Positions 50,863 to 60,127 of a stretch of 64,000 bases of DNA are shown in pieces. Location: positions 1,550,001 through 1,614,000 of the forward strand of contig NZ_CP014845.1 of the NCBI RefSeq assembly GCF_001598055.1. The letters are read 5' to 3'. The notes under the pieces were generated by a model. The model saw only the letters and a list, made by a program, of their open reading frames with translations. It was not told where the DNA came from and made no database searches. The first letter of the stretch is position 1. Every line of letters starts with the position of its first letter. This DNA comes from Cupriavidus nantongensis (GTDB lineage Bacteria; Pseudomonadota; Gammaproteobacteria; Burkholderiales; Burkholderiaceae). A program made the translations under genes and the position numbers.

Positions 50863-52254
50863 ATGCCGCCAGAACAAGGCCTACCCCAGCCCCAGCGCAC
50901 CTGGGCCATCCTCACCGTTTTCTTCGGCCTGATCATGGCCGTGCTCGACGGCTCGATCGCCAATATCGCGCTGCCGTCGATCTCGCGCGAACTGCAGGCC
51001 GATCCCGCCCGCACCATCTGGGTCGTCAACGCCTACCAGCTGACGGTGACCGTGTGCCTGCTGCCGCTGTCGTCGCTGGGGGACATCCTGGGCTACAAGC
51101 GGGTCTACCGCGCCGGTCTGGCAACTTTCCTGGTGGGGTCGCTGCTGTGCGCGCTGTCGGTCAACCTGCCGATGCTGGTGGCCGCGCGCGTGCTGCAGGG
51201 CATCGGCGGCGCCGGCATCATGAGCGTCAACACCGCGCTGGTGCGCTTTATCTACCCGCCCACGCGGCTGGGCCGCGGCATCGGCCTCAATGCGCTGGTG
51301 GTGGGCGTGACCATCGCCGTGGGGCCGTCGCTGGGCGCGCTGATCCTGGCGGTGGCGAGCTGGCCCTGGCTGTTTGCGGTCAATGTGCCGGTGGCGATCG
51401 CCGCGCTGGCGCTGAGCCGCACCGCGCTGCCGGATACGCCGCCGCAGCCGCGCAGTTTCGACTACCCCAGCGCGCTGCTGTCGGCGCTGGTATTCGGCAT
51501 GTTTATCCTGAGCGTCGACGGACTCGGCCACCCCGGCTGGCGCGTGGCCGGCTGCGCAGGCGTGGCGCTCGCGGTGGGGCTGGGCTGGCTGCTGGTGCGG
51601 CGCCAGCGCGGACGCGCCGCACCGCTGGTGCCTGTCGACCTGTTCGCCAGCCGCGCGTTTACGCTGGCGGTGGGGACTTCGTTCTGCTCGTTCATGACGC
51701 AGATGCTGTCCTTTATCGCGCTGCCGTTCTTCCTCGAATACCAGCTCGGCCGCTCGCTGCAGGAGACCGGCCTGCTGATCACGCCGTGGCCGCTGATGGT
51801 GGCGGTGATGGCGGCGGTCTCGGGCCGGCTGTCGGACCGCTATCCGGCCAGCATCCTCGCCGGCATCGGACTGGCCATGCTCGGCGGCGGCCTGGTCGGC
51901 CTGGCCACGCTGGGGCCTGACGCCGGCAGCTTCGACATCGCCTGGCGCATGGCCATGTGCGGCACCGGCTTCGGCTTCTTCCAGTCCCCCAACAACCGTG
52001 CCATGATCGGCGCCACGCCGCCGGAACGCAGCGGCGGCGCCAGCGGCGCGCAGGCGACCACGCGACTGCTGGGGCAGACCACGGGCACGGCACTGGTGGC
52101 GCTGCTGTTCAGCCTGTCGCCGGCGGGCGCGGCGCGGATGGCGTTGTATCTGGCAGCGGGCGTGGCGGCGGTGGGGGCGATGATCAGTTTGAGCCGGTTG
52201 CGCGGGCCGAGTGGCGAGACGGTGGGGCGGGAGGCGGTGGAGCCGGATGCGTGA
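50863..52254 (+). CDS. MFS drug-efflux transporter (DHA2-like)
   Basis: A 463-residue transporter with about 14 helices. DHA2-type marks include LDGSIANIALPSISRELQAD in helix 1, WVVNAYQLTVTVCLLPLSSL, and LGDILGYKRVYRAGL, the loop 2-3 motif. FGFFQSPNNRAMIGATPPER near residue 365 is also typical. Likely role: proton-coupled export of a drug or a metabolite. The GTG at 50803 is possible but lies at the predicted transcript start. The 3' ~100 bases use G-rich codons unlike the body. A palindrome follows. Confidence 0.87.
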   Translation: MPPEQGLPQPQRTWAILTVFFGLIMAVLDGSIANIALPSISRELQADPARTIWVVNAYQLTVTVCLLPLSSLGDILGYKRVYRAGLATFLVGSLLCALSVNLPMLVAARVLQGIGGAGIMSVNTALVRFIYPPTRLGRGIGLNALVVGVTIAVGPSLGALILAVASWPWLFAVNVPVAIAALALSRTALPDTPPQPRSFDYPSALLSALVFGMFILSVDGLGHPGWRVAGCAGVALAVGLGWLLVRRQRGRAAPLVPVDLFASRAFTLAVGTSFCSFMTQMLSFIALPFFLEYQLGRSLQETGLLITPWPLMVAVMAAVSGRLSDRYPASILAGIGLAMLGGGLVGLATLGPDAGSFDIAWRMAMCGTGFGFFQSPNNRAMIGATPPERSGGASGAQATTRLLGQTTGTALVALLFSLSPAGAARMALYLAAGVAAVGAMISLSRLRGPSGETVGREAVEPDA

Positions 52255-52317
52255 GCATTCCAGTTGCGAGTAATGGCGACCGGCAGCACTACTGACTGCT
52301 CCGATACCGCTTGCTTC

Positions 52318-52341
52318 CCCTCTCCCGCAAGCGGGAGAGGG
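52318..52341. repeat. Palindromic intergenic element between convergent genes
   Basis: A perfect 11-bp inverted repeat around AA (52318-52328 and 52331-52341), core CTCTCCCGC. Similar CCCTCTCCCGC palindromes are common between genes in beta- and gamma-proteobacteria. There is no T tail. It lies between the MFS and Bug genes. Confidence 0.7.
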
Positions 52342-52381
52342 AGTACACAAGCGGCAGTGGCAAGGCCGGTGGTAAGTCGGC

Positions 52382-53359
52382 TTACTCCGCCTTCGCCCCC
52401 GATTCCTTCACCACCCTCGCCCACTTGGCGATTTCCTGGCGCTGGTACGCGGCCAGTTTTTCCGGCGTGCCCAGCACCGGGTCCAGTCCCAGCGTCTTCA
52501 GCTTCGCCTGCACATCAGGCAGCGTGAAGATGCGGTTGAGCTCGGCATTCAGTTTGGCCACGACCTCCTTTGGCGTGTTCGCCGGCGCGAACACCGCGAA
52601 CCACGAATCCGCTTCGAAGCCCGGCAGGCCCTGCTCGGCCAGCGTCGGGATATCCGGTGCCGAGGCCGAGCGCCTGGCGCTGGTGATGCCCAGCGCGCGC
52701 AGCTTGCCTTCGCGAACCACCGGCAGGGCCGAGGGCAGGTTGTCGAACATCATGGTGATATGGCCGCCGAGCAGGTCGGGAATGGCCATGGCGCGGCCCT
52801 TGTAAGGGACATGTGTGATCTTGACGCCCGCCATCGCATTGAACATTTCCCCCGCCACGTGCGGCGAGGTGCCGATGCCCGGCGTGCCGAAGGTCAGGCC
52901 GCCCGGCCGTGCCTTGGCCAGCGCGATCAGTTCCGCCACGTTCTTCGCCGGCACGCCGGGATTGACCACCAGCACGTTGGGCGTCGAGGCAATCAGCATC
53001 ACCGGCGTGAAGTCCTTGACCATGTCGTACGGCATCTTGCTGTACAACGCGCCGTTGATCGAATGCGTGCCGACGGTGCCGAGCGCCAGCGTGTGGCCGT
53101 CGGCCGGCGCGTGCGCCACCGCCTCGGCGCCGATATTGCCGCCGGCGCCGGGCTTGTTGTCGACCACCACCGGCTGGCCCCAGGCGGGCGAGATTTTCTC
53201 CGAGACGATGCGCGCCAGCGTGTCGGGCGCGCCGCCGGTGGGGAAGCCGACCACGATGCGGATGGGCTTGGCGGGGTAGCCCTGTGCCTGCGCGGCGACG
53301 GGGCCGGTCAGGAAGGATGCGGCAAGCACTGCCGCCGCGGCAACGGTACCGAAACGCAT
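52382..53359 (-). CDS. Bug/TctC-family periplasmic solute-binding protein
   Basis: A 325-residue Bug protein. A Sec signal (about 1-26, ending AAQAQG) is followed by YPAKPIRIVVGFPTGGAPDT, VVVDNKPGAGGNIGAEAV and ADGHTLALG. GGAGGAG lies 7 bases before the ATG at 53359. It is in line with an SDR and an IclR regulator on the same strand, 106 bases after the SDR. Confidence 0.87.
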   Translation of the reverse strand: MRFGTVAAAAVLAASFLTGPVAAQAQGYPAKPIRIVVGFPTGGAPDTLARIVSEKISPAWGQPVVVDNKPGAGGNIGAEAVAHAPADGHTLALGTVGTHSINGALYSKMPYDMVKDFTPVMLIASTPNVLVVNPGVPAKNVAELIALAKARPGGLTFGTPGIGTSPHVAGEMFNAMAGVKITHVPYKGRAMAIPDLLGGHITMMFDNLPSALPVVREGKLRALGITSARRSASAPDIPTLAEQGLPGFEADSWFAVFAPANTPKEVVAKLNAELNRIFTLPDVQAKLKTLGLDPVLGTPEKLAAYQRQEIAKWARVVKESGAKAE

Positions 53360-53408
53360 GGGATGCTCCTCCGGTTGCGCGCAGCTGCGTGGCCGCGCGC
53401 ATTGTGAA

Positions 53409-53429
53409 GGCGGCGGCAATGCCGCCGCC
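53409..53429. repeat. GC-rich inverted repeat downstream of the SDR gene
   Basis: A 9-bp stem around AAT (53409-53417, 53421-53429) with no T tail on either strand. It may slow transcription after the SDR gene; not called as a terminator. Confidence 0.35.
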
Positions 53430-53465
53430 GGAACCTGTCAGGCTGTCCGCCCCTTCAGACCACGA

Positions 53466-54278
53466 TCAGACCGCGATGCCGCCGAACTCCTGCATCACCT
53501 TGTCGTGCAGCCGGCGCATGCCGCGCAGCCAGCGGTCATAGTCCTGGCCCTTGCGCCGATAGTACTCAAGCACTTCGGGATGCGGCAAGATCAGGAAGCG
53601 CTCGTCGGCCACGCCCTCCAGCGTCACCGCGGCGACATGCTCGGCGGTGACCGAGCCTTCCTGCAGGAAGCCCTTGCGCTCGCCGTTCTCGCCGAACAGC
53701 ATATTGGTCTGCACGCCCTGCGGGCAGATGCAGCTGACCTTGATACCGCGCTCGCCGTAGGTGATCGACAGCCACTCGGCAAAGCCGATCGCGGCGTGCT
53801 TGGTCACCGCGTAAGGCGCCGAGCCGATCTGCGACAGCAGGCCCGCCGCCGACACCGTGTTGACGAAGTAGCCGTCGCCGCGCTCCAGCATCTGCGGCAG
53901 CACCGCCTTTGCCGCATGGATGTGCGCCATCACGTTGATTTCCCAGATGCGCTGCCAGTCGCCGGCGCTGGCTTCCAGGCCCTTGCGCAGGATGATGCCG
54001 GCGTTGGAACAGAAGATGTCGACCTGGCCGAAGCGCTGCGTGGCCATGTCGGCCAGCCCCTGCACCGCGGCCGCGTCGGCCACGTCGACCGGCTGGGCAA
54101 ACACCTGGCAAGCGGGCGCGGCGGCCTGGACCTCGGCCGCCACCGTGGCGGCGCCGGCTGCGTTCAGGTCAGCCACGGCCACGCCGCGCGCGCCGGCCTG
54201 CGCAAAGGCCAGTGCCAGCGCACGGCCGATGCCGGTGGCCGCGCCGGTCACGACGACGGTCTTGTTGCGTACTTCCAT
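53466..54278 (-). CDS. Short-chain dehydrogenase/reductase
   Basis: A 270-residue classical SDR: TGAATGIGRALA near residue 11, NAG near residue 93, and the catalytic YAVTK near residue 159 with a Ser about 13 residues earlier. GAGGAG precedes the ATG. A C-terminal extension with YYRRKGQDYDRWLRGM resembles other Burkholderiales SDRs. It lies between an IclR regulator and a Bug gene, so it may act on the compound the Bug protein binds. Confidence 0.87.
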   Translation of the reverse strand: MEVRNKTVVVTGAATGIGRALALAFAQAGARGVAVADLNAAGAATVAAEVQAAAPACQVFAQPVDVADAAAVQGLADMATQRFGQVDIFCSNAGIILRKGLEASAGDWQRIWEINVMAHIHAAKAVLPQMLERGDGYFVNTVSAAGLLSQIGSAPYAVTKHAAIGFAEWLSITYGERGIKVSCICPQGVQTNMLFGENGERKGFLQEGSVTAEHVAAVTLEGVADERFLILPHPEVLEYYRRKGQDYDRWLRGMRRLHDKVMQEFGGIAV

Positions 54279-54327
54279 GGGTGGTCTCCTCGTTGAATTC
54301 GAATGCCGGCGTCTGCCGCCGGCCGCA

Positions 54328-55257
54328 TCAGGCCCGCTTCATCGCGCCGGGCTCGGGCCCCGGTTCCGGCTGCTCGGAGGCAAAGCGCGCGGTCGCGCGC
54401 GCGCCGCCAGGCTGCCACAGCCGCGCCTGCAGGGTCTGCGCCAGCTCGCGCACGCGCGGGCCCAGGTTGGCTTCCAGGATTTCCGGCGACAGCCGCGCCG
54501 CGGCGCCGCCGATATTCAGCGCCAGCACCTCGCTGCTGCCCGCCAGCCGCAGCGGCGCGGCGGCGCCGCTGACGGTGCGGTCCCATTCCGCGTGCGCCAC
54601 GCAGAAGCCGCGCCGCGCATGGTCGCGCAGCGCGCGCTCCACGCCCACGCGTACCGCCGGCCAGCGCGCGCCGTAGTGCCGGGCCAGCTCGGCCAGCGCG
54701 GCCTCGCGGTGATCCGCATCGAGACCCGCCAGCCACGCCCGCCCGATCGCCGACGTAGCCATCGGCAGCCGCGCGCCCGGCGCCAGCCGGATCACCAGCG
54801 CGCCGCGCGGCTGGCAGCTTTCCAGGTAGACCATGGCATGGCGGTCCGGCATTGCCAGCGCCACCGTGCAATCCGTCGCGAACGCCAGCGACTGCATCAG
54901 CGGCTGCGCGATCTCGCGGATGCCGGCGCCCGCGACATAGCGATGCCCCAGCACCATCGCGCCCTGCCCCAGCCGGTATTTCTCGGTCGCTTCGATATAG
55001 GTCAGGTAGCCCAGCGTCGCCAGCGTATAGGTCAGCCGCGACACCGTCGGCCGCGGAATGCCCGTGCGCCGCGACAGCTCGGCGTTGCCCAGGTAATCGT
55101 CCTGCGGCCCGAATGCGCGCAGCAGCTCCATGCCGCGCGCCAGCGCCGTGACGAAATTGCGGTCATCGGCACAGCCATTGCCCGCCGGCGCGTCGGCCGG
55201 CACCAGGATGTGCGCGGCATCGGGCGGCGGCGTGGGAATGGTGGTGGTGCGTTTCAT
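54328..55257 (-). CDS. IclR-family transcriptional regulator
   Basis: A 309-residue IclR regulator. The winged helix has LGNAELSRRTGIPRPTVSRL followed by TYTLATLGYL, and the effector domain has MVYLESCQPRGALVIRLAPG and SAIGRAWLAGLD. The N-terminal ~40 residues are extra. The start chosen is the ATG at 55257; another at 55281 is in frame. It is 49 bases upstream of the SDR on the same strand and probably autoregulates the IclR-SDR-Bug genes. Confidence 0.86.
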   Translation of the reverse strand: MKRTTTIPTPPPDAAHILVPADAPAGNGCADDRNFVTALARGMELLRAFGPQDDYLGNAELSRRTGIPRPTVSRLTYTLATLGYLTYIEATEKYRLGQGAMVLGHRYVAGAGIREIAQPLMQSLAFATDCTVALAMPDRHAMVYLESCQPRGALVIRLAPGARLPMATSAIGRAWLAGLDADHREAALAELARHYGARWPAVRVGVERALRDHARRGFCVAHAEWDRTVSGAAAPLRLAGSSEVLALNIGGAAARLSPEILEANLGPRVRELAQTLQARLWQPGGARATARFASEQPEPGPEPGAMKRA

Positions 55258-55403
55258 GGGCGGCGCTTGGGGCGGGCCCATTAGATTGCAGCAAAGGCAG
55301 CGGCCGCAGGGGCGCTATGTAGGGAAAGCATGTGGCCTAGAAACGGTGTTCATGGACCCATCCGACCGCCCGGTGCGGGCGCCGGTTACATCGCTCGCGC
55401 CAG

Positions 55404-56120
55404 TTATCCGCGTCGTGCAGAGCGTCTTTTAACCGAACTGGCGCCGCCCGGTCCTGCAGTCAGGGGTGGCGCGGCTTTACTCGCGGTCTCGCTCGCCTGT
55501 TGCTTGACGCCAGAGATGATCAGTTCCAGCCCCGTACTGAAGCGTGCGTCGAAATCGGTAGAAAAGATGGCCTCCCGAGCAGCCAAATTCCTCGGATAGC
55601 TGCGCTTCGCCAGCTCCTCGAAGGCAGACTTGCGTGAAGCGACATCGAACTCGCTGTGAGGTCCGAGTGCCTGTTCTTCCATCACAAAACCCAGGATGTA
55701 GTAGAGCACGCTGAAGGAATACGTCGAAGCACGGGACACATCGACGCCGGCCAGCGCGAATGCTTCCAGCATCGACTCGTTAATGCGCAGCACGTTGTCC
55801 GACACGACATAAGTCCCCGCAAAGACACGGGCGCCATCACGGTGCTTCAGTAACGCCTGCCGCAGCGCCGCGGCAATTTGCCTGAGTCGGCTGTCCCACT
55901 GCTGATCCGGGCCGTGGGGCAGCACAACATCCATCACGAGCGCGTCCGCAATAGCATCAATCAGTGCTTGTTTCCCGCTGAAATGCCAATAGAGCGAAGG
56001 GGCCTGTATGTCGAGGGCCAACGCCAGCTTGCGCAGCGTCAATCCCTCGAGACCCTCCTGATCCAAAAGGTCTAGCGCAGCCTGAATGACCTGATCACGT
56101 CGAATTTTCGGGGCTTTCAT
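55404..56120 (-). CDS. TetR-family regulator with TetR_C-type C-terminal domain
   Basis: A 238-residue regulator. The helix-turn-helix (LEGLTLRKLALALDIQAPSLYWHFSGK) is near residue 25. The C-terminal region (ALRQALLKHRDGARVFAGTYV and FSVLYYILGFVMEEQA) matches the TetR_C group of tetracycline-repressor-like proteins. It is divergent from the aldolase operon, with two matching operators between, and very probably represses it. Confidence 0.87.
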   Translation of the reverse strand: MKAPKIRRDQVIQAALDLLDQEGLEGLTLRKLALALDIQAPSLYWHFSGKQALIDAIADALVMDVVLPHGPDQQWDSRLRQIAAALRQALLKHRDGARVFAGTYVVSDNVLRINESMLEAFALAGVDVSRASTYSFSVLYYILGFVMEEQALGPHSEFDVASRKSAFEELAKRSYPRNLAAREAIFSTDFDARFSTGLELIISGVKQQASETASKAAPPLTAGPGGASSVKRRSARRG

Positions 56121-56139
56121 TCACATCCGTGTTTGCAAT

Positions 56140-56186
56140 CTAACAGCGTTAGTGTACCATCGACCACGATTACCTAACATCGTTAG
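56140..56186. promoter_or_regulatory. Tandem TetR operators of the aldolase-monooxygenase operon
   Basis: Two inverted repeats, CTAACAGCGTTAG (56140-56152) and CTAACATCGTTAG (56174-56186), are 34 bases apart and differ at one central base. The first sits in the spacer of a TTGCAA/TACCAT promoter (56133-56160, 16-base spacer) on the + strand. Matching paired sites in this gap point to the adjacent TetR. Confidence 0.75.
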
Positions 56187-56266
56187 ATTTCACGCCCGGC
56201 CGAGCCACGCCCCACGGACGAGCGTCCGCTGAGCGAGAAATAGCAGGAAAACCAAGGAGGCAAGAG

Positions 56267-57052
56267 ATGAAACATGAAGACCGGAAGCGCTTCACGGACG
56301 ATCAGGTCAAACGGCTGGCCGGCGGCCTTCGACTCGGCGCCTGGACGGACGAGGAGAAGATCACGCTTGCATGTCGCATGCTGGCGCTCGAAGGGCACTC
56401 GCGCACACTTGCGGGGCAAATTACGGTAAGAAGCGCCAAGGGCACGTTCCTGACAACGCCACTGGCGGTGGGTTTCGACGAGATCGACACCGACCAGATC
56501 ATTCGCATCGACGAATCGATCAACGTGATCGAAGGCAGGGGCGCTGCCAATCCAGCGATTCGGTTTCACCTCTGGATATACCGCGAGCGTCCGGACGTCA
56601 ATTGCATCATCCATACACACCCGCCCTACGTATCGGCCCTGTCCATGACCGGGACGCGCTTGCGCGTTGCCCACATGGATGCAACGCCGTTTGCCGATGA
56701 CTGCGGCTTTCTCGCTGAATGGCCCGGACTGCCGATCGCCGACAGCGAAGGCAAGATCATTGCCACGGCGCTCGGCAAAAACCGAAGCGTGCTGCTTGCC
56801 CATCACGGTTTTCTCTGCGCCACCGGCTCCATAGAGGAGTCGGCCTATCTGTCGATGCTGATCGAGAACGCGGCACAGCTACAACTGATGGCTGAGTCGA
56901 CCGGTTCGATTACTGAACTCGACCCTGACCTTGCAAGAGAGTCACATGACTTTCTGCTACGCCCGGAAATTGTCCAGGCGAGCTTCGCCATGTTCGCCCG
57001 ACGGGCACTCCGCGCAATTTTGCCAACGCCATGGGGTAGCCGTACGTCCTGA
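56267..57052 (+). CDS. Class II aldolase/adducin-family protein
   Basis: A 261-residue class II aldolase-fold protein. The metal-binding IHTHPPY near residue 117 and LLAHHGFLCATGS near residue 176 supply the His ligands. A QITVRSAKGTFLTTP block near residue 49 is the usual N-terminal signature. It may be a retro-aldolase or decarboxylase of a dihydroxy or oxo acid. AAGGAGG lies 6 bases before the ATG. It is the first gene of the TetR-controlled operon, whose codons are less GC-biased than its neighbours. Confidence 0.85.
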   Translation: MKHEDRKRFTDDQVKRLAGGLRLGAWTDEEKITLACRMLALEGHSRTLAGQITVRSAKGTFLTTPLAVGFDEIDTDQIIRIDESINVIEGRGAANPAIRFHLWIYRERPDVNCIIHTHPPYVSALSMTGTRLRVAHMDATPFADDCGFLAEWPGLPIADSEGKIIATALGKNRSVLLAHHGFLCATGSIEESAYLSMLIENAAQLQLMAESTGSITELDPDLARESHDFLLRPEIVQASFAMFARRALRAILPTPWGSRTS

Positions 57053-57110
57053 AGCTCCGCTGAACAACGACTTCCAACCCAAGAACCAATATTTTCGAGA
57101 GTTAGAAAAG

Positions 57111-58652
57111 ATGCTTAAGGAATATCAAGTCGTCATTGCCGGTGCTGGTCCGGTAGGGTGCTGGCTGGCGGGAGAATTGCAACTCGCCGGAATTTCGACA
57201 CTAGTGCTGGAACAAAGCGAATCGATTGATCCTCAGTCGCGGGCTCTGACAGTGCACCCACGCACGATCGAGACCTTCGCATCGCGAGGCGTAGAAAAGG
57301 CGTTTCTCGATGAGGGGGTTGCAATCCCCGCCGGACATTTTGGGCTGCTGGACTATCGCCTCAACTTTCGTCCGCTTGAGTCGCCCTATCCCTTTACGCT
57401 GGCCATTCTTCAAGCGCGGACGACCGAGTTGTTGCAACAGCGCGCATGCGATCTCGGCGCCGAGATCCGACGCGGGCACAAAGTCCAGTCGTTCACCGAA
57501 ACCGACTCGACGGTCACCGTCGCAGTGCAGGGTCCGAACGGGCCCTACTCCGTGGACACCGAGTACCTCGTCGGCTGCGATGGCGTGCGCAGCACGGTAC
57601 GGAACTGCGCCGGGATTCCCTTCCCCGGTACCGATGCCACCGTCTACGGATGGCTGGGTGACGTCATTCTGGACTCCCCACCGGACGACGTTGCCATCAA
57701 CAAATGGACGTCCGCCGGAGCGATTGCGGTAGTCAAGCTCCCGGGAGAGCGTCATCGGCTGGTCGGAATTTCTCCCGATGACGTCCGGACGGATCGTCCC
57801 GGCGCGTTCACGCTCGAGGAACTGCGGGCAAAAACTGTCGCGATCATGGGGACTGACTATGGCATGCACAGTCCTTCGTGGCTGTCGCGTTATAACAATA
57901 CCGCCCGGCAGGCGCAGGCTTACCGAAAGGGACGCATCCTGCTGGCCGGCGACGCTGCGCACCAGCATATGCCGGCCGGCGGCGTCGGCCTGAACGTCGG
58001 CATCCAGGACGCCATGAACCTTGGATGGAAGCTCGCAGCAACGATCAATGGCTGGGCGCCGGCAGGACTGCTCGACAGCTACCACGCCGAACGCCATCCG
58101 GTCGGCCAGAACCTGCTTGAGCACACTCAGGCGCAGACGCTCCTGATGAGCGTCTTCACCAATGAGTGCCGGGATCTGCGTTCATTGCTCCAGAAGTTGA
58201 TCCTGGAGAACCCGGCGCTCGAGATAAGCCTGGTCAAGCGGCTGACTGGTCTGTCGGTTGCCTACCCGTCCGCCGGCCCGGCTCATGCTCTCGTCGGACA
58301 GCGTGTTCCCAACCTGATGTTCCAACGTTCAAGCGAGGGCATGTTCCAGAAGCTTCACAACGGGCGCTATGTCATGCTCGATCTGCGAGCCGATACGGCG
58401 TTGTCCAGCCCGCTCAGCGGCGATGACCTTGGGCCCCACGCCAGCGCTTGCGTGGACATGCATCTCACTGCGTTGACGCCAGAGGCGCCCGCCCCCTGGG
58501 CCGGTCTCACCGCCATGCTGGTGCGTCCTGATGGCTATCTGGCCTGGGCGAGCGAGGACCACGAGACGGCAGCACTAAAAGCCGAGTTAGCCAAGATTGG
58601 CAGCGCAACGTTTGCGCCAGTCTCAGCATCGATCACCGCGGAGGTCCGCTGA
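57111..58652 (+). CDS. FAD-dependent aromatic monooxygenase (PheA/TfdB/MhpA-like)
   Basis: A 513-residue flavoprotein monooxygenase. The FAD motif VVIAGAGPVGCWLAGELQLA is near residue 7, the DG motif GCDGVRSTVR near residue 157 and the GD motif GRILLAGDAAHQHMPAGG near residue 280. A C-terminal thioredoxin-like part follows. Such enzymes hydroxylate phenolic or other aromatic rings with NAD(P)H and O2. No strong ribosome site precedes the ATG at 57111, which starts just before the first FAD strand; coupling to the aldolase upstream is likely. It overlaps the ALDH gene by one base. Confidence 0.86.
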   Translation: MLKEYQVVIAGAGPVGCWLAGELQLAGISTLVLEQSESIDPQSRALTVHPRTIETFASRGVEKAFLDEGVAIPAGHFGLLDYRLNFRPLESPYPFTLAILQARTTELLQQRACDLGAEIRRGHKVQSFTETDSTVTVAVQGPNGPYSVDTEYLVGCDGVRSTVRNCAGIPFPGTDATVYGWLGDVILDSPPDDVAINKWTSAGAIAVVKLPGERHRLVGISPDDVRTDRPGAFTLEELRAKTVAIMGTDYGMHSPSWLSRYNNTARQAQAYRKGRILLAGDAAHQHMPAGGVGLNVGIQDAMNLGWKLAATINGWAPAGLLDSYHAERHPVGQNLLEHTQAQTLLMSVFTNECRDLRSLLQKLILENPALEISLVKRLTGLSVAYPSAGPAHALVGQRVPNLMFQRSSEGMFQKLHNGRYVMLDLRADTALSSPLSGDDLGPHASACVDMHLTALTPEAPAPWAGLTAMLVRPDGYLAWASEDHETAALKAELAKIGSATFAPVSASITAEVR

Positions 58653-60127
58653 TGAACGCTTACTCGCCACAACAGCTCAAGGCCAACGACGGCTCAACAG
58701 CCTTGCCCGACTGCATGCTTATTGGCGGCGTCCTAGTTAAAGGCGCCGCCACCATGGACGTAGTGAATCCGGCCACTGGCATGGTCCTGGGTGTCGCGCC
58801 GCGCGCATCGGCCAACCAGGTTGAGGAGGCCATAGCCAGCGCAAAAGCAGCGCTGGAAAAGTGGTCGCGCAGCGATCTGACGCACCGGCGCCTTGTGCTA
58901 CGGGACATTGCCGACGTCGTCGATGCGAATGCCAGCCAGCTTGCATGCCTGCTCACGCAGGAACAGGGCAAACCCATTGCCGATGCGATGATGGAAGTCC
59001 GGGGCACAGCCACGTTCTTTCGGCATGTCGCCGACGCCGAACTGGTGCCGACTTCCCTCGAACACAGTGGGGTCCGCCAGGTCGAACTGCATCGACGTCC
59101 GCTGGGTGTAGTCGCGGTGATCGTGCCCTGGAATTTCCCCTTGCTGCTGATGGCCTTCAAGGTTCCTGGGGCGCTGCTGACCGGTAACACTGTCGTGATC
59201 AAGCCCGCCGCGACGACCCCGCTGACGACACTGATGTTCGCCGGGCTGGTTGCCTCCATCGTCCCGGCCGGCGTTCTCAATGTGATAACCGACAGCAACG
59301 ACCTGGGCAGCATTCTGACCTCGCATCCGGATGTCGCGAAGGTGTCGTTTACCGGGTCCACCGCAACCGGGTATTTGGTAATGGCCAATGCGGCGAAAAC
59401 GCTGAAGCGTGTCACCCTCGAGCTGGGCGGAAACGACCCGGCCATCGTACTTGACGATGCCGTTCCGGCAGACATCGCGCAGGGCATCTTCCGTGCCGCC
59501 TTCTTCAATGCAGGTCAGGCGTGCATTGCCATCAAACGTCTGTACATCCACTCATCCATCTACGACGAACTTTGCGCTGAGCTGGTCAGGCTTGCCACGG
59601 ACGTCACGGTTGGCGATGGATTGGACAGCCGGACGACCATGGGGCCACTCCAGAATCGTGCCCAGTATGAAAAGGTCAAGAGCATCCTGGCGGACGCCGC
59701 TACCAAGGGACGGATTTTGACTGGCGGCCCAATCGAGGATAACGAAGGCTACTTCATCCGTCCGACCATTGTCGCTGACATCGAGGAAGGCGCCCGCCTG
59801 GTCGACGAGGAGCAGTTTGGCCCGGCGCTTCCGCTAATTCGTTATACCGACCTCGACGACGCCATTCGGCGCGCGAATGCCAGCGAATACGGTCTCGGTG
59901 CGTCGGTGTGGTCCTCGGACGTCAGCCGGGCCCGCGATGTGGCGGAACGACTGGTATGCGGCAGCGTCTGGATCAACCAGCATCTTGATCTGGCCCCGCA
60001 TATTCCTCAGGCGGGCGCAAAGCAGTCCGGGTTCGGCGTCGAACTTGGCGGCGAAGGACTTCTGGAGTTTACCCAGATTCAAGTCGTCAACATCAAGGGC
60101 GACAGCGCACCTAGGGAGTTGAGTTGA
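58652..60127 (+). CDS. NAD(P)-dependent aldehyde dehydrogenase
   Basis: A 491-residue ALDH. The catalytic Cys is in NAGQACIA near residue 291, and the Glu in LELGGNDPA near residue 257. PWNFPLLLMAFKVPGALLTG near residue 158 and FTGSTATG near residue 233 are the cofactor regions. Its start overlaps the monooxygenase stop, so it is translationally coupled. It should oxidise a semialdehyde produced in the pathway. The Rid-family gene overlaps its end. Confidence 0.88.
   Translation: MNAYSPQQLKANDGSTALPDCMLIGGVLVKGAATMDVVNPATGMVLGVAPRASANQVEEAIASAKAALEKWSRSDLTHRRLVLRDIADVVDANASQLACLLTQEQGKPIADAMMEVRGTATFFRHVADAELVPTSLEHSGVRQVELHRRPLGVVAVIVPWNFPLLLMAFKVPGALLTGNTVVIKPAATTPLTTLMFAGLVASIVPAGVLNVITDSNDLGSILTSHPDVAKVSFTGSTATGYLVMANAAKTLKRVTLELGGNDPAIVLDDAVPADIAQGIFRAAFFNAGQACIAIKRLYIHSSIYDELCAELVRLATDVTVGDGLDSRTTMGPLQNRAQYEKVKSILADAATKGRILTGGPIEDNEGYFIRPTIVADIEEGARLVDEEQFGPALPLIRYTDLDDAIRRANASEYGLGASVWSSDVSRARDVAERLVCGSVWINQHLDLAPHIPQAGAKQSGFGVELGGEGLLEFTQIQVVNIKGDSAPRELS

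Noticed and set aside
48076..50877. A 933-residue frame on the - strand
   Set aside because: It is antisense to the hybrid kinase with clear catalytic motifs; composition is that of a shadow frame.
53409..53429. A GC hairpin as terminator of the SDR gene
   Set aside because: No T tract follows on either strand, so it is listed only as a repeat.
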